Shown here one piece after another: positions 1-6,428 of a DNA stretch of 7,812 bases. Every line of letters starts with the position of its first letter. Within the stretch, counting starts at the first letter, position 1. This DNA comes from Anaerolineae bacterium (GTDB taxonomy: Bacteria; Chloroflexota; Anaerolineae; Promineifilales; Promineifilaceae), in NCBI GenBank assembly GCA_028284105.1, contig JANQSK010000197.1:1-7812 (forward strand), given 5' to 3'. Both the position numbers and the translations under genes were made by a program. The notes under the pieces were generated by a model. That model did no database searches. It had not been told where the DNA came from and worked only from the letters and a program-made list of their open reading frames with translations.

Positions 1-927
1 GTTGGGGGCAGCTCAGTTGCAACTTTAATCCAAGACAACTTGACGCCCATCCTCTTGGACGAAGACCCAAGACGGATTGAGTATCTTTGGCAAAAGATGT
101 GGTGGGCCTTGCATTATGTGGGGCGAGGTGGATTAGCTGTGTTTGCAATTTCGGCCGTAGATGTGGCTTTATGGGATTTAAAAGCCAAGCTTGCTAATGA
201 GCCACTTTGGCGATTTTTAGGTGGTTTTCAAAATAAGGTCGAAGCATATGGTGGGGGAATAGATTTCGATTTATCCATAAGGGAGTTGTTGAACCAAACT
301 CAGAATTTTCTTGATGCAGGGCTGAACGCCATCAAGATTAAGATTGGCAGGGATGACATCGAGATTGATCGTGAGCGCATTGCTGCCGTACGTGATTTTA
401 TTGGCCCAAAAAGAAAGTTAATGGTTGATGTCAATATGAAATGGACAGTTGAGCAAGCGTTGCGAGCAGTCCGTCTTTTCGAGCCCTATGATTTGTATTG
501 GATTGAAGAACCCATTATCCCAGATGATGTTAAAGGGCATCGTCGGATAGAAACAGAAGGAACGATTCCTGTTGCAACAGGTGAAAATCTTCATTCAATT
601 TATGAATTTGAACGAATGATCTCAGAGGGGAATGTGGCTTTTCCTGATGCGGATGTTTCAAATTTGGGTGGGATAACTGCATGGTTAAAGGTGGCTCATA
701 TTGCCGAAGCGCATAATCGAAAAGTGACGACACATGGCATTCAGGAAATTCATGTCAGTTGTTTAGCCGCTATTTCAAATGCTTCTTTGCTGGAAATTCA
801 TGCTTTCCGAATTGATGATTTTCTAGTCCATCAATTAGAAATAGAAGATGGATATGCTTATGCTTCAGAGCGACCTGGCCATGGCGTTGTGATTGATTGG
901 GATAAGATTGACAGCCATCGAGTTTAA
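1..927 (+). CDS. Enolase-superfamily (mandelate racemase-type) enzyme, probable 3,6-anhydro-L-galactonate cycloisomerase, 5' partial
   Basis: The frame is open from base 1, so the N-terminus lies outside the window; 308 residues remain and about 50 are probably missing. The TTG at position 40 falls inside conserved family sequence and is not the start. In window codons, the Lys-x-Lys motif is K112/K114, the metal-ligand positions are D143 (VDVN), E169 (IEEP) and E195 (GEN), and the Asp-His dyad is D218 (DVSNLGG) and H245 (THG), as in the mandelate racemase subgroup. From memory, the HYVGRGG, GGID, KIKIGR, PDD-KG, GENLH and C-terminal DWDKI blocks match Vibrio 3,6-anhydro-L-galactonate cycloisomerase closely. 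That enzyme converts anhydrogalactonate to 2-keto-3-deoxy-L-galactonate. The GH117 gene one base downstream fits this role. It could instead be another sugar-acid dehydratase or cycloisomerase. The fold is certain; the substrate is inferred. Confidence 0.8.
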   Translation, partial: VGGSSVATLIQDNLTPILLDEDPRRIEYLWQKMWWALHYVGRGGLAVFAISAVDVALWDLKAKLANEPLWRFLGGFQNKVEAYGGGIDFDLSIRELLNQTQNFLDAGLNAIKIKIGRDDIEIDRERIAAVRDFIGPKRKLMVDVNMKWTVEQALRAVRLFEPYDLYWIEEPIIPDDVKGHRRIETEGTIPVATGENLHSIYEFERMISEGNVAFPDADVSNLGGITAWLKVAHIAEAHNRKVTTHGIQEIHVSCLAAISNASLLEIHAFRIDDFLVHQLEIEDGYAYASERPGHGVVIDWDKIDSHRV

Positions 928-928
928 A

Positions 929-2050
929 ATGACAAAAGAATCTTCATTAAATCCAGAGCAAATCGATTATTTTGGAATAACAAATCCATCCACGTTGAGC
1001 GCAGCAACCAAACGCGCTTTGAAATGGACGCGGTTAGAGAATGATTGGTATGTTCAATTTGAAGAACATGATTTGCAGGGAGATTTAGCCTTTGAAGAGG
1101 GGGTTGTTCGCCGAGATCCCAGCGCCATCATTTGGGAAAACGGGAAATATTACGTTTGGTATTCTAAAAGCGTTGGGCCAAGCCAAGGATTTGCTGGTGA
1201 TGTTGAGCAAGATAAGGTGTGGCCGTGGGATCGCTGTGATATTTGGTTTGCAACTTCTGAAGATGGCTGGCATTGGGAGGAACAGGGTGTTGCCGTAACG
1301 CGAGGCGAAAAGGGCGCGTACGATGACCGTTCGGTGTTTACATGTGAAATAATGAAGCACAACGGCCGTTTCTATCTATGCTACCAAACCGTTCAATCTC
1401 CATACACTGTGCGGGTTCAAAATCAAATAGGAATGTCTTGGGCAGACTCTCCAGATGGACCTTGGGTAAAAAGTGCAGAACCTATTTTAAGTCCAGCTCA
1501 AAACGGCATCTGGCGTGGGGATGAAGACAATCGGTTTTTGGTTGAAAGGCGGGGGGATTTTGATAGTCACAAAGTGCATGATCCTTGTATCTTGCACTAT
1601 CGTGACAAGTTTTATCTTTATTACAAAGGAGAGCAGATGGGGGAAGAGATTAATTTTGGCGGTCGCATGATTCGTCACGGGGTGGCTATTTCTGATCATC
1701 CGCTTGGCCCATATGAGAAATCATCTTTCAATCCTATTAGTAATAGTGGCCACGAGGTGTGTGTGTGGCCTTTCGGAGGCGGAATTGTCTCATTGATAAC
1801 GACTGATGGCCCTGAACGAAACACGATTCAATGGGCACCGGATGGAATCAATTTCGAAATTATGGCGCATATTCGGAGCGCACCTCACGCTATCGGTCTA
1901 AATCGTTCTATTGATTCACACAAAAGCCCAGTGGCTTGCTTGTCGTGGGGCTTGACGCATAAATATTATTCTGATGATTATCAATTTATCCGACGATTTT
2001 CTGCAAAACATGTCTCTCACCACACGGCGAAAGGGGAAACGGCCGTCTAA
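929..2050 (+). CDS. GH117 glycoside hydrolase, probable alpha-1,3-(3,6-anhydro)-L-galactosidase (neoagarooligosaccharide hydrolase)
   Basis: A 373-aa protein of the five-bladed beta-propeller GH117 type. These enzymes remove 3,6-anhydro-L-galactose from the non-reducing end of neoagarooligosaccharides. Recognisable blocks are RRDPS (62-65), YYVWY (74-78), WDRCDIW (100-106), GAYDDRSVFT (129-138), HDPC (217-220) and GHEVCVWPF (274-282). The expected catalytic set D63, D218, H275 and E276 is present. The spacings of 155 and 58 residues equal those I recall for characterised GH117 enzymes. There is no signal peptide, so it probably acts in the cytoplasm on imported oligosaccharides. The ATG at 929 is chosen over an in-frame TTG at 893 because it directly follows the upstream stop at 927; no clear Shine-Dalgarno is visible, which suggests translational coupling. 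The last three codons (TAV) are formed by a copy of the ACGGCCGT palindrome. Exact substrate is inferred from the family. Confidence 0.86.
   Translation: MTKESSLNPEQIDYFGITNPSTLSAATKRALKWTRLENDWYVQFEEHDLQGDLAFEEGVVRRDPSAIIWENGKYYVWYSKSVGPSQGFAGDVEQDKVWPWDRCDIWFATSEDGWHWEEQGVAVTRGEKGAYDDRSVFTCEIMKHNGRFYLCYQTVQSPYTVRVQNQIGMSWADSPDGPWVKSAEPILSPAQNGIWRGDEDNRFLVERRGDFDSHKVHDPCILHYRDKFYLYYKGEQMGEEINFGGRMIRHGVAISDHPLGPYEKSSFNPISNSGHEVCVWPFGGGIVSLITTDGPERNTIQWAPDGINFEIMAHIRSAPHAIGLNRSIDSHKSPVACLSWGLTHKYYSDDYQFIRRFSAKHVSHHTAKGETAV
1362..1369. repeat. ACGGCCGT palindrome, copy 1
   Basis: Inside the GH117 gene, read as Asn-Gly-Arg. Flanks extend the palindrome to AACGGCCGTT. Confidence 0.9.
2039..2046. 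repeat. ACGGCCGT palindrome, copy 2
   Basis: At the extreme 3' end of the GH117 gene, read as Thr-Ala-Val, one base from the stop codon. Confidence 0.9.
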
Positions 2051-2094
2051 CTGTATGGTCGATTTAATTATTTGAAAGTCAATCAAGTCATGAT

Positions 2095-2098
2095 GGAG
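2095..2098 (+). promoter_or_regulatory. Ribosome binding site of the deaminase gene
   Basis: GGAG lies 7 bases before the ATG at 2106 and supports that start. The rest of the 55-bp gap after the GH117 gene shows no clear promoter or hairpin. Confidence 0.6.
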
Positions 2099-2105
2099 TC
2101 GAATT

Positions 2106-2588
2106 ATGGACAATCAATATCAAAAATTGATAAAAACCGCAATTCAAATCGCCCAATCCGCTCGGGATAATGGTAATCACCCTTTTGGTGCTTTGCTGGC
2201 GGATAAAGAGGGAAATATCCTTTTGAAAGCTGAAAATACCGTCGTGACTGAACGAGATTGTACGGGGCATGCTGAAACGAATCTGATGCGGAAAGCTTCT
2301 CAAAAGTATGACCACGAATTTTTAGCAGAATGCACACTTTACACGAGCACAGAGCCGTGCCCAATGTGTTCGGGGGCGATCTTTTGGGGAAATATTCGGC
2401 GTGTTGTCTATGGGCTTAGTGAAGAAGGACTTTACAGTATGGTGGGAGATGATGCTGAGGATGTACTGTATTTTCCTTGTCGTAGTTTGTTTGAGAAAGG
2501 CCGAAAAGAGATCGAGGTGATTGGTCCTGTTCTTGAAGATGAAGCTAAAAAAGTGCATTTCGGATTTTGGGGGCAAGCGGCATCATGA
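2106..2588 (+). CDS. CDA-fold nucleoside/base deaminase (guanine deaminase-like)
   Basis: A 160-aa zinc-dependent deaminase of the cytidine/deoxycytidylate deaminase superfamily. The zinc and proton-shuttle motif HAE is at 55-57, and the second zinc motif PCPMC is at 84-88 within TEPCPMCSGAIFW. NHPFGALL (24-31) matches the substrate-side N-terminal block of guanine deaminase and TadA-type enzymes. The length and the HPFGA and AIFW blocks favour a free-base or nucleoside deaminase such as guanine deaminase over tRNA-acting TadA, but the substrate cannot be fixed from sequence alone. It should be a soluble cytoplasmic enzyme. It has its own Shine-Dalgarno site, and its TGA overlaps the ATG of the following ATL gene, so the two are probably co-translated. 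Confidence 0.85.
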   Translation: MDNQYQKLIKTAIQIAQSARDNGNHPFGALLADKEGNILLKAENTVVTERDCTGHAETNLMRKASQKYDHEFLAECTLYTSTEPCPMCSGAIFWGNIRRVVYGLSEEGLYSMVGDDAEDVLYFPCRSLFEKGRKEIEVIGPVLEDEAKKVHFGFWGQAAS

Positions 2589-2968
2589 ACTTTTATCCAT
2601 TGACTAACCCCCAGCCTTTTTATGAACAAATTTGGAAGATGGTGCGTCTAATTCCAGTAGGGCGTGTCGCAACATACAGTCAAATTGCCCAATTGATTGA
2701 CCGACCTGAAGAAGTCGATGATGAGCAATATCACGTTTTTGGCTCACGATGGGTAGGCAATGGCATGGCAGCCTGTCCCCCAGATGTGCCTTGGCAGCGG
2801 GTTATCAATGCACAAGGGAAAATTAGCCGTAGACCAGGCGCAGAACAACAAAGACGATTGTTGGAAAATGAAGGTGTTTTGTTCAAGAAAGACAAAATCG
2901 ATTTAAAAATGTATCAATGGCGTGGCCCAAATCACCCAGAAGAACCGCGACAAGCAAGGCTGTTATAA
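2585..2968 (+). CDS. Alkyltransferase-like protein (ATL), MGMT DNA-binding-domain family
   Basis: A 127-aa protein made almost entirely of the MGMT-type DNA-binding domain. It has the VGRVATYSQIA helix-turn-helix segment (25-35) and SRWVGNGMAAC (54-64), where R55 matches the arginine finger used in nucleotide flipping. The alkyl-acceptor motif PCHR is replaced by PWQR (69-72): Trp70 stands where the reactive Cys would be. This substitution defines ATL proteins, which bind O6-alkylguanine without repairing it and hand lesions to nucleotide excision repair. The ATG at 2585 is used rather than an in-frame upstream start at 2567, because it forms the ATGA overlap with the deaminase stop and begins the conserved domain. 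Family assignment is strong. Its partner in this organism is unknown. Confidence 0.9.
   Translation: MNFYPLTNPQPFYEQIWKMVRLIPVGRVATYSQIAQLIDRPEEVDDEQYHVFGSRWVGNGMAACPPDVPWQRVINAQGKISRRPGAEQQRRLLENEGVLFKKDKIDLKMYQWRGPNHPEEPRQARLL
2956..2959 (+). promoter_or_regulatory. Weak ribosome binding site supporting a TTG start
   Basis: AAGG lies inside the end of the ATL gene, 10 bases before the TTG at 2970. It is the only Shine-Dalgarno-like sequence near the galactanase start. Confidence 0.35.
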
Positions 2969-2969
2969 A

Positions 2970-4223
2970 TTGAAACAAGTTGTTTTCTTTGTTGTTTTAT
3001 TTTGGGCTTTCTTTTTTCTAACTGGTTGTCAATCGAATCCCAACTCTCCCGATCCTGCTGTTTTAACATCAATTCCAACAGCTTCGCCCAGCCCATCTAA
3101 TACACCGACGGTCTTACCAACGGCCGTTTCCACCCCTGAACCTACACCAAAACCGCCAACGGCAACACCAGAGCCTACGCTTTGGCAGATGGGATTTGAT
3201 GCGTCTTACGTGAGTCGTGTCGAAGAACGGGGCGGTGTTTATCGAAATGCTGCTGGGAAAGAAGCGGATATTTTTCAGACATTGGCTTCCTACAATGTGG
3301 AGATGATTCGATTGCGCGTATGGGTTGATCCTGAAGAAGGGTACAACAATAAAGAAGACGTTTTGGCGCTGTCTGCACGTGCACATGAGGCCGGTCTAGG
3401 TCTTGTGATTGATTTTCATTATTCTGATACATGGGCTGATCCAGAAAACCAAACCAAACCTGTGGCTTGGGCAAATTTAGATTTTGATGAGCTAAAAACG
3501 GCCGTTTTTAACCATAGTGCTGAGGTTGTTGGTGCATTAATCGAACAAGGAACCCCACCTGAAATCGTACAGATTGGCAATGAAATTATTCATGGAATGC
3601 TTTTTCCAGATGGTCAGGTGGGGGCAAGTAGTCCTTTGCCATCGCATCAGCAGTGGACGCAGCTGACAGCTCTAATTTCTGCTGGTATTGAGGGTGTTCA
3701 ATCAATAGGGAGCACCGCTCAAATTCTGATACATATTGATCATGGCGGAGAAGAGAACGGCCGTGCACGATGGTTCTTTGATAATTTGAAAGAGCAAAAT
3801 GTTTCATTCGATATGATTGGTATTTCATACTATCCTCGTTGGCATGGTGAATTGAATTTGCTTGAAGAAAATATCCGTGACACCATTGAACGGTATCAAA
3901 AGCCCGTTATAGTGATGGAGACGTCTGCAATGTGGACATTAGGCTGGAATGACCATACGCACAATGCGATGGGGCTTGAGGAACAGCAGCATCCAGGATT
4001 CGCCATATCCCCTGAGGGCCAGATGGCATTTTTTGAGGCAGTTAGTAAAACTGCAATGACGGCAGGGGCATCAGGCGTGTTTTATTGGGGTGGCGAATGG
4101 ATTGCTGTTTCATCAGAAGATGACAATGGATCTGCTTGGGAAAATCAAGCTTTATTTGATTTTGATGGCTATCCATTACCTGCCTTTGAAGTTTTTCAAC
4201 TATTTGCTGAAGAAGAAGGATAA
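2970..4223 (+). CDS. GH53 arabinogalactan endo-beta-1,4-galactanase, lipoprotein
   Basis: A 417-aa secreted lipoprotein. A TTG start at 2970 gives Met-Lys-Gln, a hydrophobic core and the lipobox LTGC with Cys20. A GTG at 2922 would put 16 charged, non-signal residues in front, so it is rejected. Residues 21-70 form a Ser/Thr/Pro-rich linker that would hold the enzyme away from the membrane. The catalytic GH53 domain runs from about 72 to 412, with MGFDAS, IRLRVWVDPEEGYNN (113-127), DFHYSDTWADP (148-158), acid/base E205 in QIGNE, SYYPRWHG (286-293) and nucleophile E317 in VIVMET. GH53 enzymes cut beta-1,4-galactan of type I arabinogalactan (pectin side chains). The usual motif after the nucleophile is ETGYPW-like; here it is ETSAMW. 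The product galactooligosaccharides would need import. The gene lies 1 bp after the ATL gene and 4 bp before the LarA-like gene. Confidence 0.9.
   Translation: MKQVVFFVVLFWAFFFLTGCQSNPNSPDPAVLTSIPTASPSPSNTPTVLPTAVSTPEPTPKPPTATPEPTLWQMGFDASYVSRVEERGGVYRNAAGKEADIFQTLASYNVEMIRLRVWVDPEEGYNNKEDVLALSARAHEAGLGLVIDFHYSDTWADPENQTKPVAWANLDFDELKTAVFNHSAEVVGALIEQGTPPEIVQIGNEIIHGMLFPDGQVGASSPLPSHQQWTQLTALISAGIEGVQSIGSTAQILIHIDHGGEENGRARWFFDNLKEQNVSFDMIGISYYPRWHGELNLLEENIRDTIERYQKPVIVMETSAMWTLGWNDHTHNAMGLEEQQHPGFAISPEGQMAFFEAVSKTAMTAGASGVFYWGGEWIAVSSEDDNGSAWENQALFDFDGYPLPAFEVFQLFAEEEG
3120..3127. repeat. ACGGCCGT palindrome, copy 3
   Basis: In the linker of the GH53 gene, read as Thr-Ala-Val, extended to AACGGCCGTT. 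Confidence 0.9.
3498..3505. repeat. ACGGCCGT palindrome, copy 4
   Basis: In the GH53 catalytic domain, read as Thr-Ala-Val. This copy has the longest perfect symmetry, with five A before CGGCCG and five T after. Confidence 0.9.
3757..3764. repeat. ACGGCCGT palindrome, copy 5
   Basis: In the GH53 catalytic domain, read as Asn-Gly-Arg. Flanks are A and G, so symmetry stops at 8 bases. Confidence 0.9.
4216..4220 (+). promoter_or_regulatory. Ribosome binding site of the LarA-like gene
   Basis: AAGGA in the last codons of the galactanase lies 7 bases before the ATG at 4228. It fixes that start against a much longer reading frame beginning at 4090. Confidence 0.7.
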
Positions 4224-4227
4224 GTTT

Positions 4228-5538
4228 ATGTCGTTTTTTGACAATCTCAATATTCAAATTGCTGATGGGCTTGATATTCAGTTGCCAAAAATGGTGGATA
4301 TTGAGCAGAAATTTATGAACCAACCGATTGCTGATATTGAAACGGCCGTTATTGACCAAATCAATCGACCCGAAATTGCAGCCACCATAAAATCAGGAGC
4401 TTCAATTGCCGTTGGGGTGGGAAGTCGTGGTGTTGCTAATATCGAAGCGTTGACAAGAGCGACTGTAAAAGCGATTAAGCAACGAGGCGGCAAGCCGTTT
4501 ATCTTCCCAGCAATGGGGAGTCATGGAGGCGCTACTGCTGAAGGGCAAGAAGATTTGTTGGCAGGTTATGGTGTCATCGAGGCAAATGTGGGTGCACCTG
4601 TTCGGGCAACGATGGACACGGTGCTTGTGACCACAATGCCAGATGGAACAAATCTTTATATGGATCGGTACGCACATGAAGCGGATGGTGTTGTCTTGAT
4701 TAACCGCATTAAGCCTCACACTGATTTTAAGGGTGCTATTGAAAGCGGCATTATCAAAATGATGGTTATTGGCATGGGGAAGATTCAAGGGGCGACCATT
4801 CTTCATACGGAACATGGCATGAGCACATTTGCTGATGTTTTGCCGCCTGCTGCAACAGAATTAATGGCGCATATTCCATTTATGTTTGGTGTGGGATGTG
4901 TTGAGGATGGGTATGAAAATACGGCCGTAATTGAAGCCATATTAAGTGACAATCTCATTGAACGTGAACAAGCGCTACAGCAACAAGCTAAAAACATGAT
5001 GGCGAGATTGCATTTTCCTGAAATCGATGTGTTAATCATTGAACAAATGGGCAAAGATATCAGCGGGGCTGGAATGGATCCTAATGTCATTGGGCGCGGA
5101 ACGCGAGCCTCTTTTGGATTTAATACGCCAAAAGTCACGAAAATTGTTGCGCTTGATCTAACTAAAAAGACAAAAGGGAATGCAACAGGATTAGGCTTGG
5201 CTGATGTGATCACCTCGCGTCTATTTAAAGAGATTAATTTTGAATACACCTATGCCAATGTCATTACCTCAGCCTATTTAGATGCTGGGGCTATTCCCTT
5301 GGTGATGAAAACGGATGCAGATGCCATTCGATTGGCTGTTAAAACGACGCCCCGAGTTAATCCCCAAAATGCACGCATTGTCCACATTCGTGATACATTA
5401 ACTTTAGACAAAATTCGGGTTTCTGAACCGCTTCTTCAGCTTGTAAAACAAGATGAGAGATTGAGTCAATTAGGCGAGGGGATGAGTATGGATTTTGAAG
5501 AAAACGGCCGTTTGGTTAGGCTACCAAATAACCATTAA
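4228..5538 (+). CDS. Lactate racemase (LarA)-like protein, DUF2088 family
   Basis: A 436-aa cytoplasmic protein of the LarA superfamily. Conserved blocks are VGVGSRGVANI (62-72), PAMGSHGGAT (94-103), INRIKPHTDFKG (158-169), SGIIKMMVIGMGK (173-185) and HTEHG (193-197). H99, H164, one of K177 or K185, and one of H193 or H196 are plausible counterparts of the LarA His/Lys residues that bind the nickel-pincer cofactor and act as acid/base. That mapping is by motif order, not alignment. LarA interconverts D- and L-lactate, but homologues act on other 2-hydroxy acids, so a sugar-acid or hydroxy-acid epimerase is a fair guess beside two glycoside hydrolases and a sugar-acid enzyme. No cofactor-synthesis genes (larB, larC, larE) are in the window. 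The ATG at 4228 has a good Shine-Dalgarno. Three ACGGCCGT copies fall in this gene. Confidence 0.82.
   Translation: MSFFDNLNIQIADGLDIQLPKMVDIEQKFMNQPIADIETAVIDQINRPEIAATIKSGASIAVGVGSRGVANIEALTRATVKAIKQRGGKPFIFPAMGSHGGATAEGQEDLLAGYGVIEANVGAPVRATMDTVLVTTMPDGTNLYMDRYAHEADGVVLINRIKPHTDFKGAIESGIIKMMVIGMGKIQGATILHTEHGMSTFADVLPPAATELMAHIPFMFGVGCVEDGYENTAVIEAILSDNLIEREQALQQQAKNMMARLHFPEIDVLIIEQMGKDISGAGMDPNVIGRGTRASFGFNTPKVTKIVALDLTKKTKGNATGLGLADVITSRLFKEINFEYTYANVITSAYLDAGAIPLVMKTDADAIRLAVKTTPRVNPQNARIVHIRDTLTLDKIRVSEPLLQLVKQDERLSQLGEGMSMDFEENGRLVRLPNNH
4342..4349. repeat. ACGGCCGT palindrome, copy 6
   Basis: In the LarA-like gene, read as Thr-Ala-Val, extended to AACGGCCGTT. Confidence 0.9.
4921..4928. 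repeat. ACGGCCGT palindrome, copy 7
   Basis: In the LarA-like gene, read as Thr-Ala-Val, extended to TACGGCCGTA. Confidence 0.9.
5504..5511. repeat. ACGGCCGT palindrome, copy 8
   Basis: Near the 3' end of the LarA-like gene, read as Asn-Gly-Arg, extended to AAACGGCCGTTT. Confidence 0.9.
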
Positions 5539-5551
5539 TTCATTTATTTAT

Positions 5552-5559
5552 AGGAAGGA
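5552..5559 (+). promoter_or_regulatory. Ribosome binding site of the 160-aa hypothetical gene
   Basis: The purine run AGGAAGGA ends 4 bases before the ATG at 5564, with its first AGGA 8 bases away. This favours the ATG over an upstream in-frame TTG at 5495 that lies inside the LarA-like gene. Confidence 0.65.
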
Positions 5560-5563
5560 AAAT

Positions 5564-6046
5564 ATGCCAACAATCAAACCCATCGGCATTGAAATATTTG
5601 ACACCTATTCATCAGCCATCAACAAATGCCGAAAAGAGGTTACCAAACAAGAATGGTTTGGTGGTGAATGGTGGATAAACACCCCTTTTTATGGGTCTGC
5701 ATTTGGGTTTCAACTCGCAAAAACAAGTTGGTTCAATCACAATGGAGGAGGCATACATTTTGAATTTTGGATTGGTGAATCAGAAATTCAAATCAAAATG
5801 TTACCCATCGTCTTGCATTTTGAGCCAAATACCCCAGACCGAACTCTATTGGGGACGCGTTTTCAATCAGCCATTGAACCTGTCGCCATGAATTTTCAAG
5901 ATTATCGGATAAATCACAAAGCAATTTGTGACAAAATGGTCAAAAACGTTAAATTTTCCAAGAGTGGATTGCCCAAACTCGTTGTGGCAGAGTTTAATCG
6001 ATTACAAACGATTGCTCCTCTCATCGATGAGATTATTAATGAGTAG
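5564..6046 (+). CDS. Hypothetical protein, 160 aa
   Basis: I do not recognise this protein. It is small, soluble and mixed in composition, with no signal peptide or transmembrane segment. Visible features are an aromatic-rich patch EWFGGEWWINTPFYG (30-44), SWFNHNGGGIHFEFWIGE (55-72) and a strand-like stretch IQIKMLPIVLHFEP (75-88). A basic section of about 115-139 (RINHKAICDK onward) is followed by an acidic helix at the end (DEIINE). The alternating hydrophobic pattern in the middle suggests a beta-sheet core. It has a strong Shine-Dalgarno 25 bp after the LarA-like gene, and its last 8 bases overlap the next gene, so it is very likely real and co-translated with the SnoaL-like gene. No function is proposed. 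Confidence 0.75.
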   Translation: MPTIKPIGIEIFDTYSSAINKCRKEVTKQEWFGGEWWINTPFYGSAFGFQLAKTSWFNHNGGGIHFEFWIGESEIQIKMLPIVLHFEPNTPDRTLLGTRFQSAIEPVAMNFQDYRINHKAICDKMVKNVKFSKSGLPKLVVAEFNRLQTIAPLIDEIINE

Positions 6047-6362
6047 AGAAATTGTGGACTCCTGGCTTGCTGCCTTTCAAGAAAAAGACATAACTAAACT
6101 TAAATTAGCTGAAGCCTTTATTCATTCGAGCCCTTTTGGTGATGTTGTTGGCAGGGAGGCTTACTTAAATTTAGTTCGCGGGAATGAAGAAGCCTTTTTT
6201 AGCCCCAAATTGGAAGTTTTGGATGTGATAGGATCAGGTGACAATTTTGCCGTGAGATATTTGGTCAATGGCAACCCAGCCTGCGACTGTATTTACGTCG
6301 AGAATGATGAAATCACAAGAATTTATTCTTATTATCATTATGGTGAAAAACCATCATTTTAA
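6039..6362 (+). CDS. Small SnoaL/NTF2-like protein, 107 aa
   Basis: The opening MSREIVDSWLAAFQEKDITKL (1-21) is typical of NTF2-like proteins, in which a first helix of the form 'v-xW-xAfxxkD' closes a cone-shaped beta-sheet. Further family-like features are the FGDVVGREAYLNLV segment (33-46), the beta-strands KLEVLDVIGSGDNFAVRYLV (57-76) and the terminal strand ITRIYSYYHYG (92-102). The family includes small enzymes and ligand-binding domains, so no substrate can be named. The ATG at 6039 overlaps the previous gene by 8 bp (ATGAGTAG). An alternative in-frame ATG at 6027 would add four residues. Neither has a strong Shine-Dalgarno, which is consistent with coupling to the upstream gene. There is no signal peptide. 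Confidence 0.72.
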   Translation: MSREIVDSWLAAFQEKDITKLKLAEAFIHSSPFGDVVGREAYLNLVRGNEEAFFSPKLEVLDVIGSGDNFAVRYLVNGNPACDCIYVENDEITRIYSYYHYGEKPSF

Positions 6363-6417
6363 CTTCACCGTTCATGCCATCATATCTTGGTTCTCGAAAT
6401 CTGATTTGTTTTTTTGT

Positions 6418-6422
6418 AGGAA
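6418..6422 (+). promoter_or_regulatory. Ribosome binding site of the methyltransferase gene
   Basis: AGGAA lies 6 bases before the ATG at 6429. The 66-bp gap upstream has a T-rich run (about 6409-6415) but no stem strong enough to call a terminator and no convincing promoter. Confidence 0.55.
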
Positions 6423-6428
6423 TAATCG

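Noticed and set aside
893..931. TTG start at 893 for the GH117 gene
   Set aside because: It would overlap the cycloisomerase and add 12 residues without family support; the ATG at 929 directly follows the upstream stop.
2051..2105. Possible promoter with TTGAAA at 2072
   Set aside because: No -10-like hexamer is found at a suitable distance; the position 17 bases on is the ribosome binding site.
4090..4230. Extended start at 4090 for the LarA-like gene
   Set aside because: It would overlap 134 bases of the galactanase; AAGGA before the ATG at 4228 marks the true start.
4402..5249. Two long minus-strand open frames (4402-4815 and 4803-5249) opposite the LarA-like gene
   Set aside because: They mirror a strongly conserved + strand gene, have no recognisable domains or ribosome sites, and are shadows of its codon pattern.
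5928..6041. Extended start at 5928 for the SnoaL-like gene
   Set aside because: The extra 37 residues overlap the upstream gene in another frame and do not resemble the NTF2-like fold.
6363..6428. Possible terminator in the 66-bp gap (T-run near 6409)
   Set aside because: The only nearby symmetry, AAATC-T-GATTT, has a one-base loop and no GC stem.
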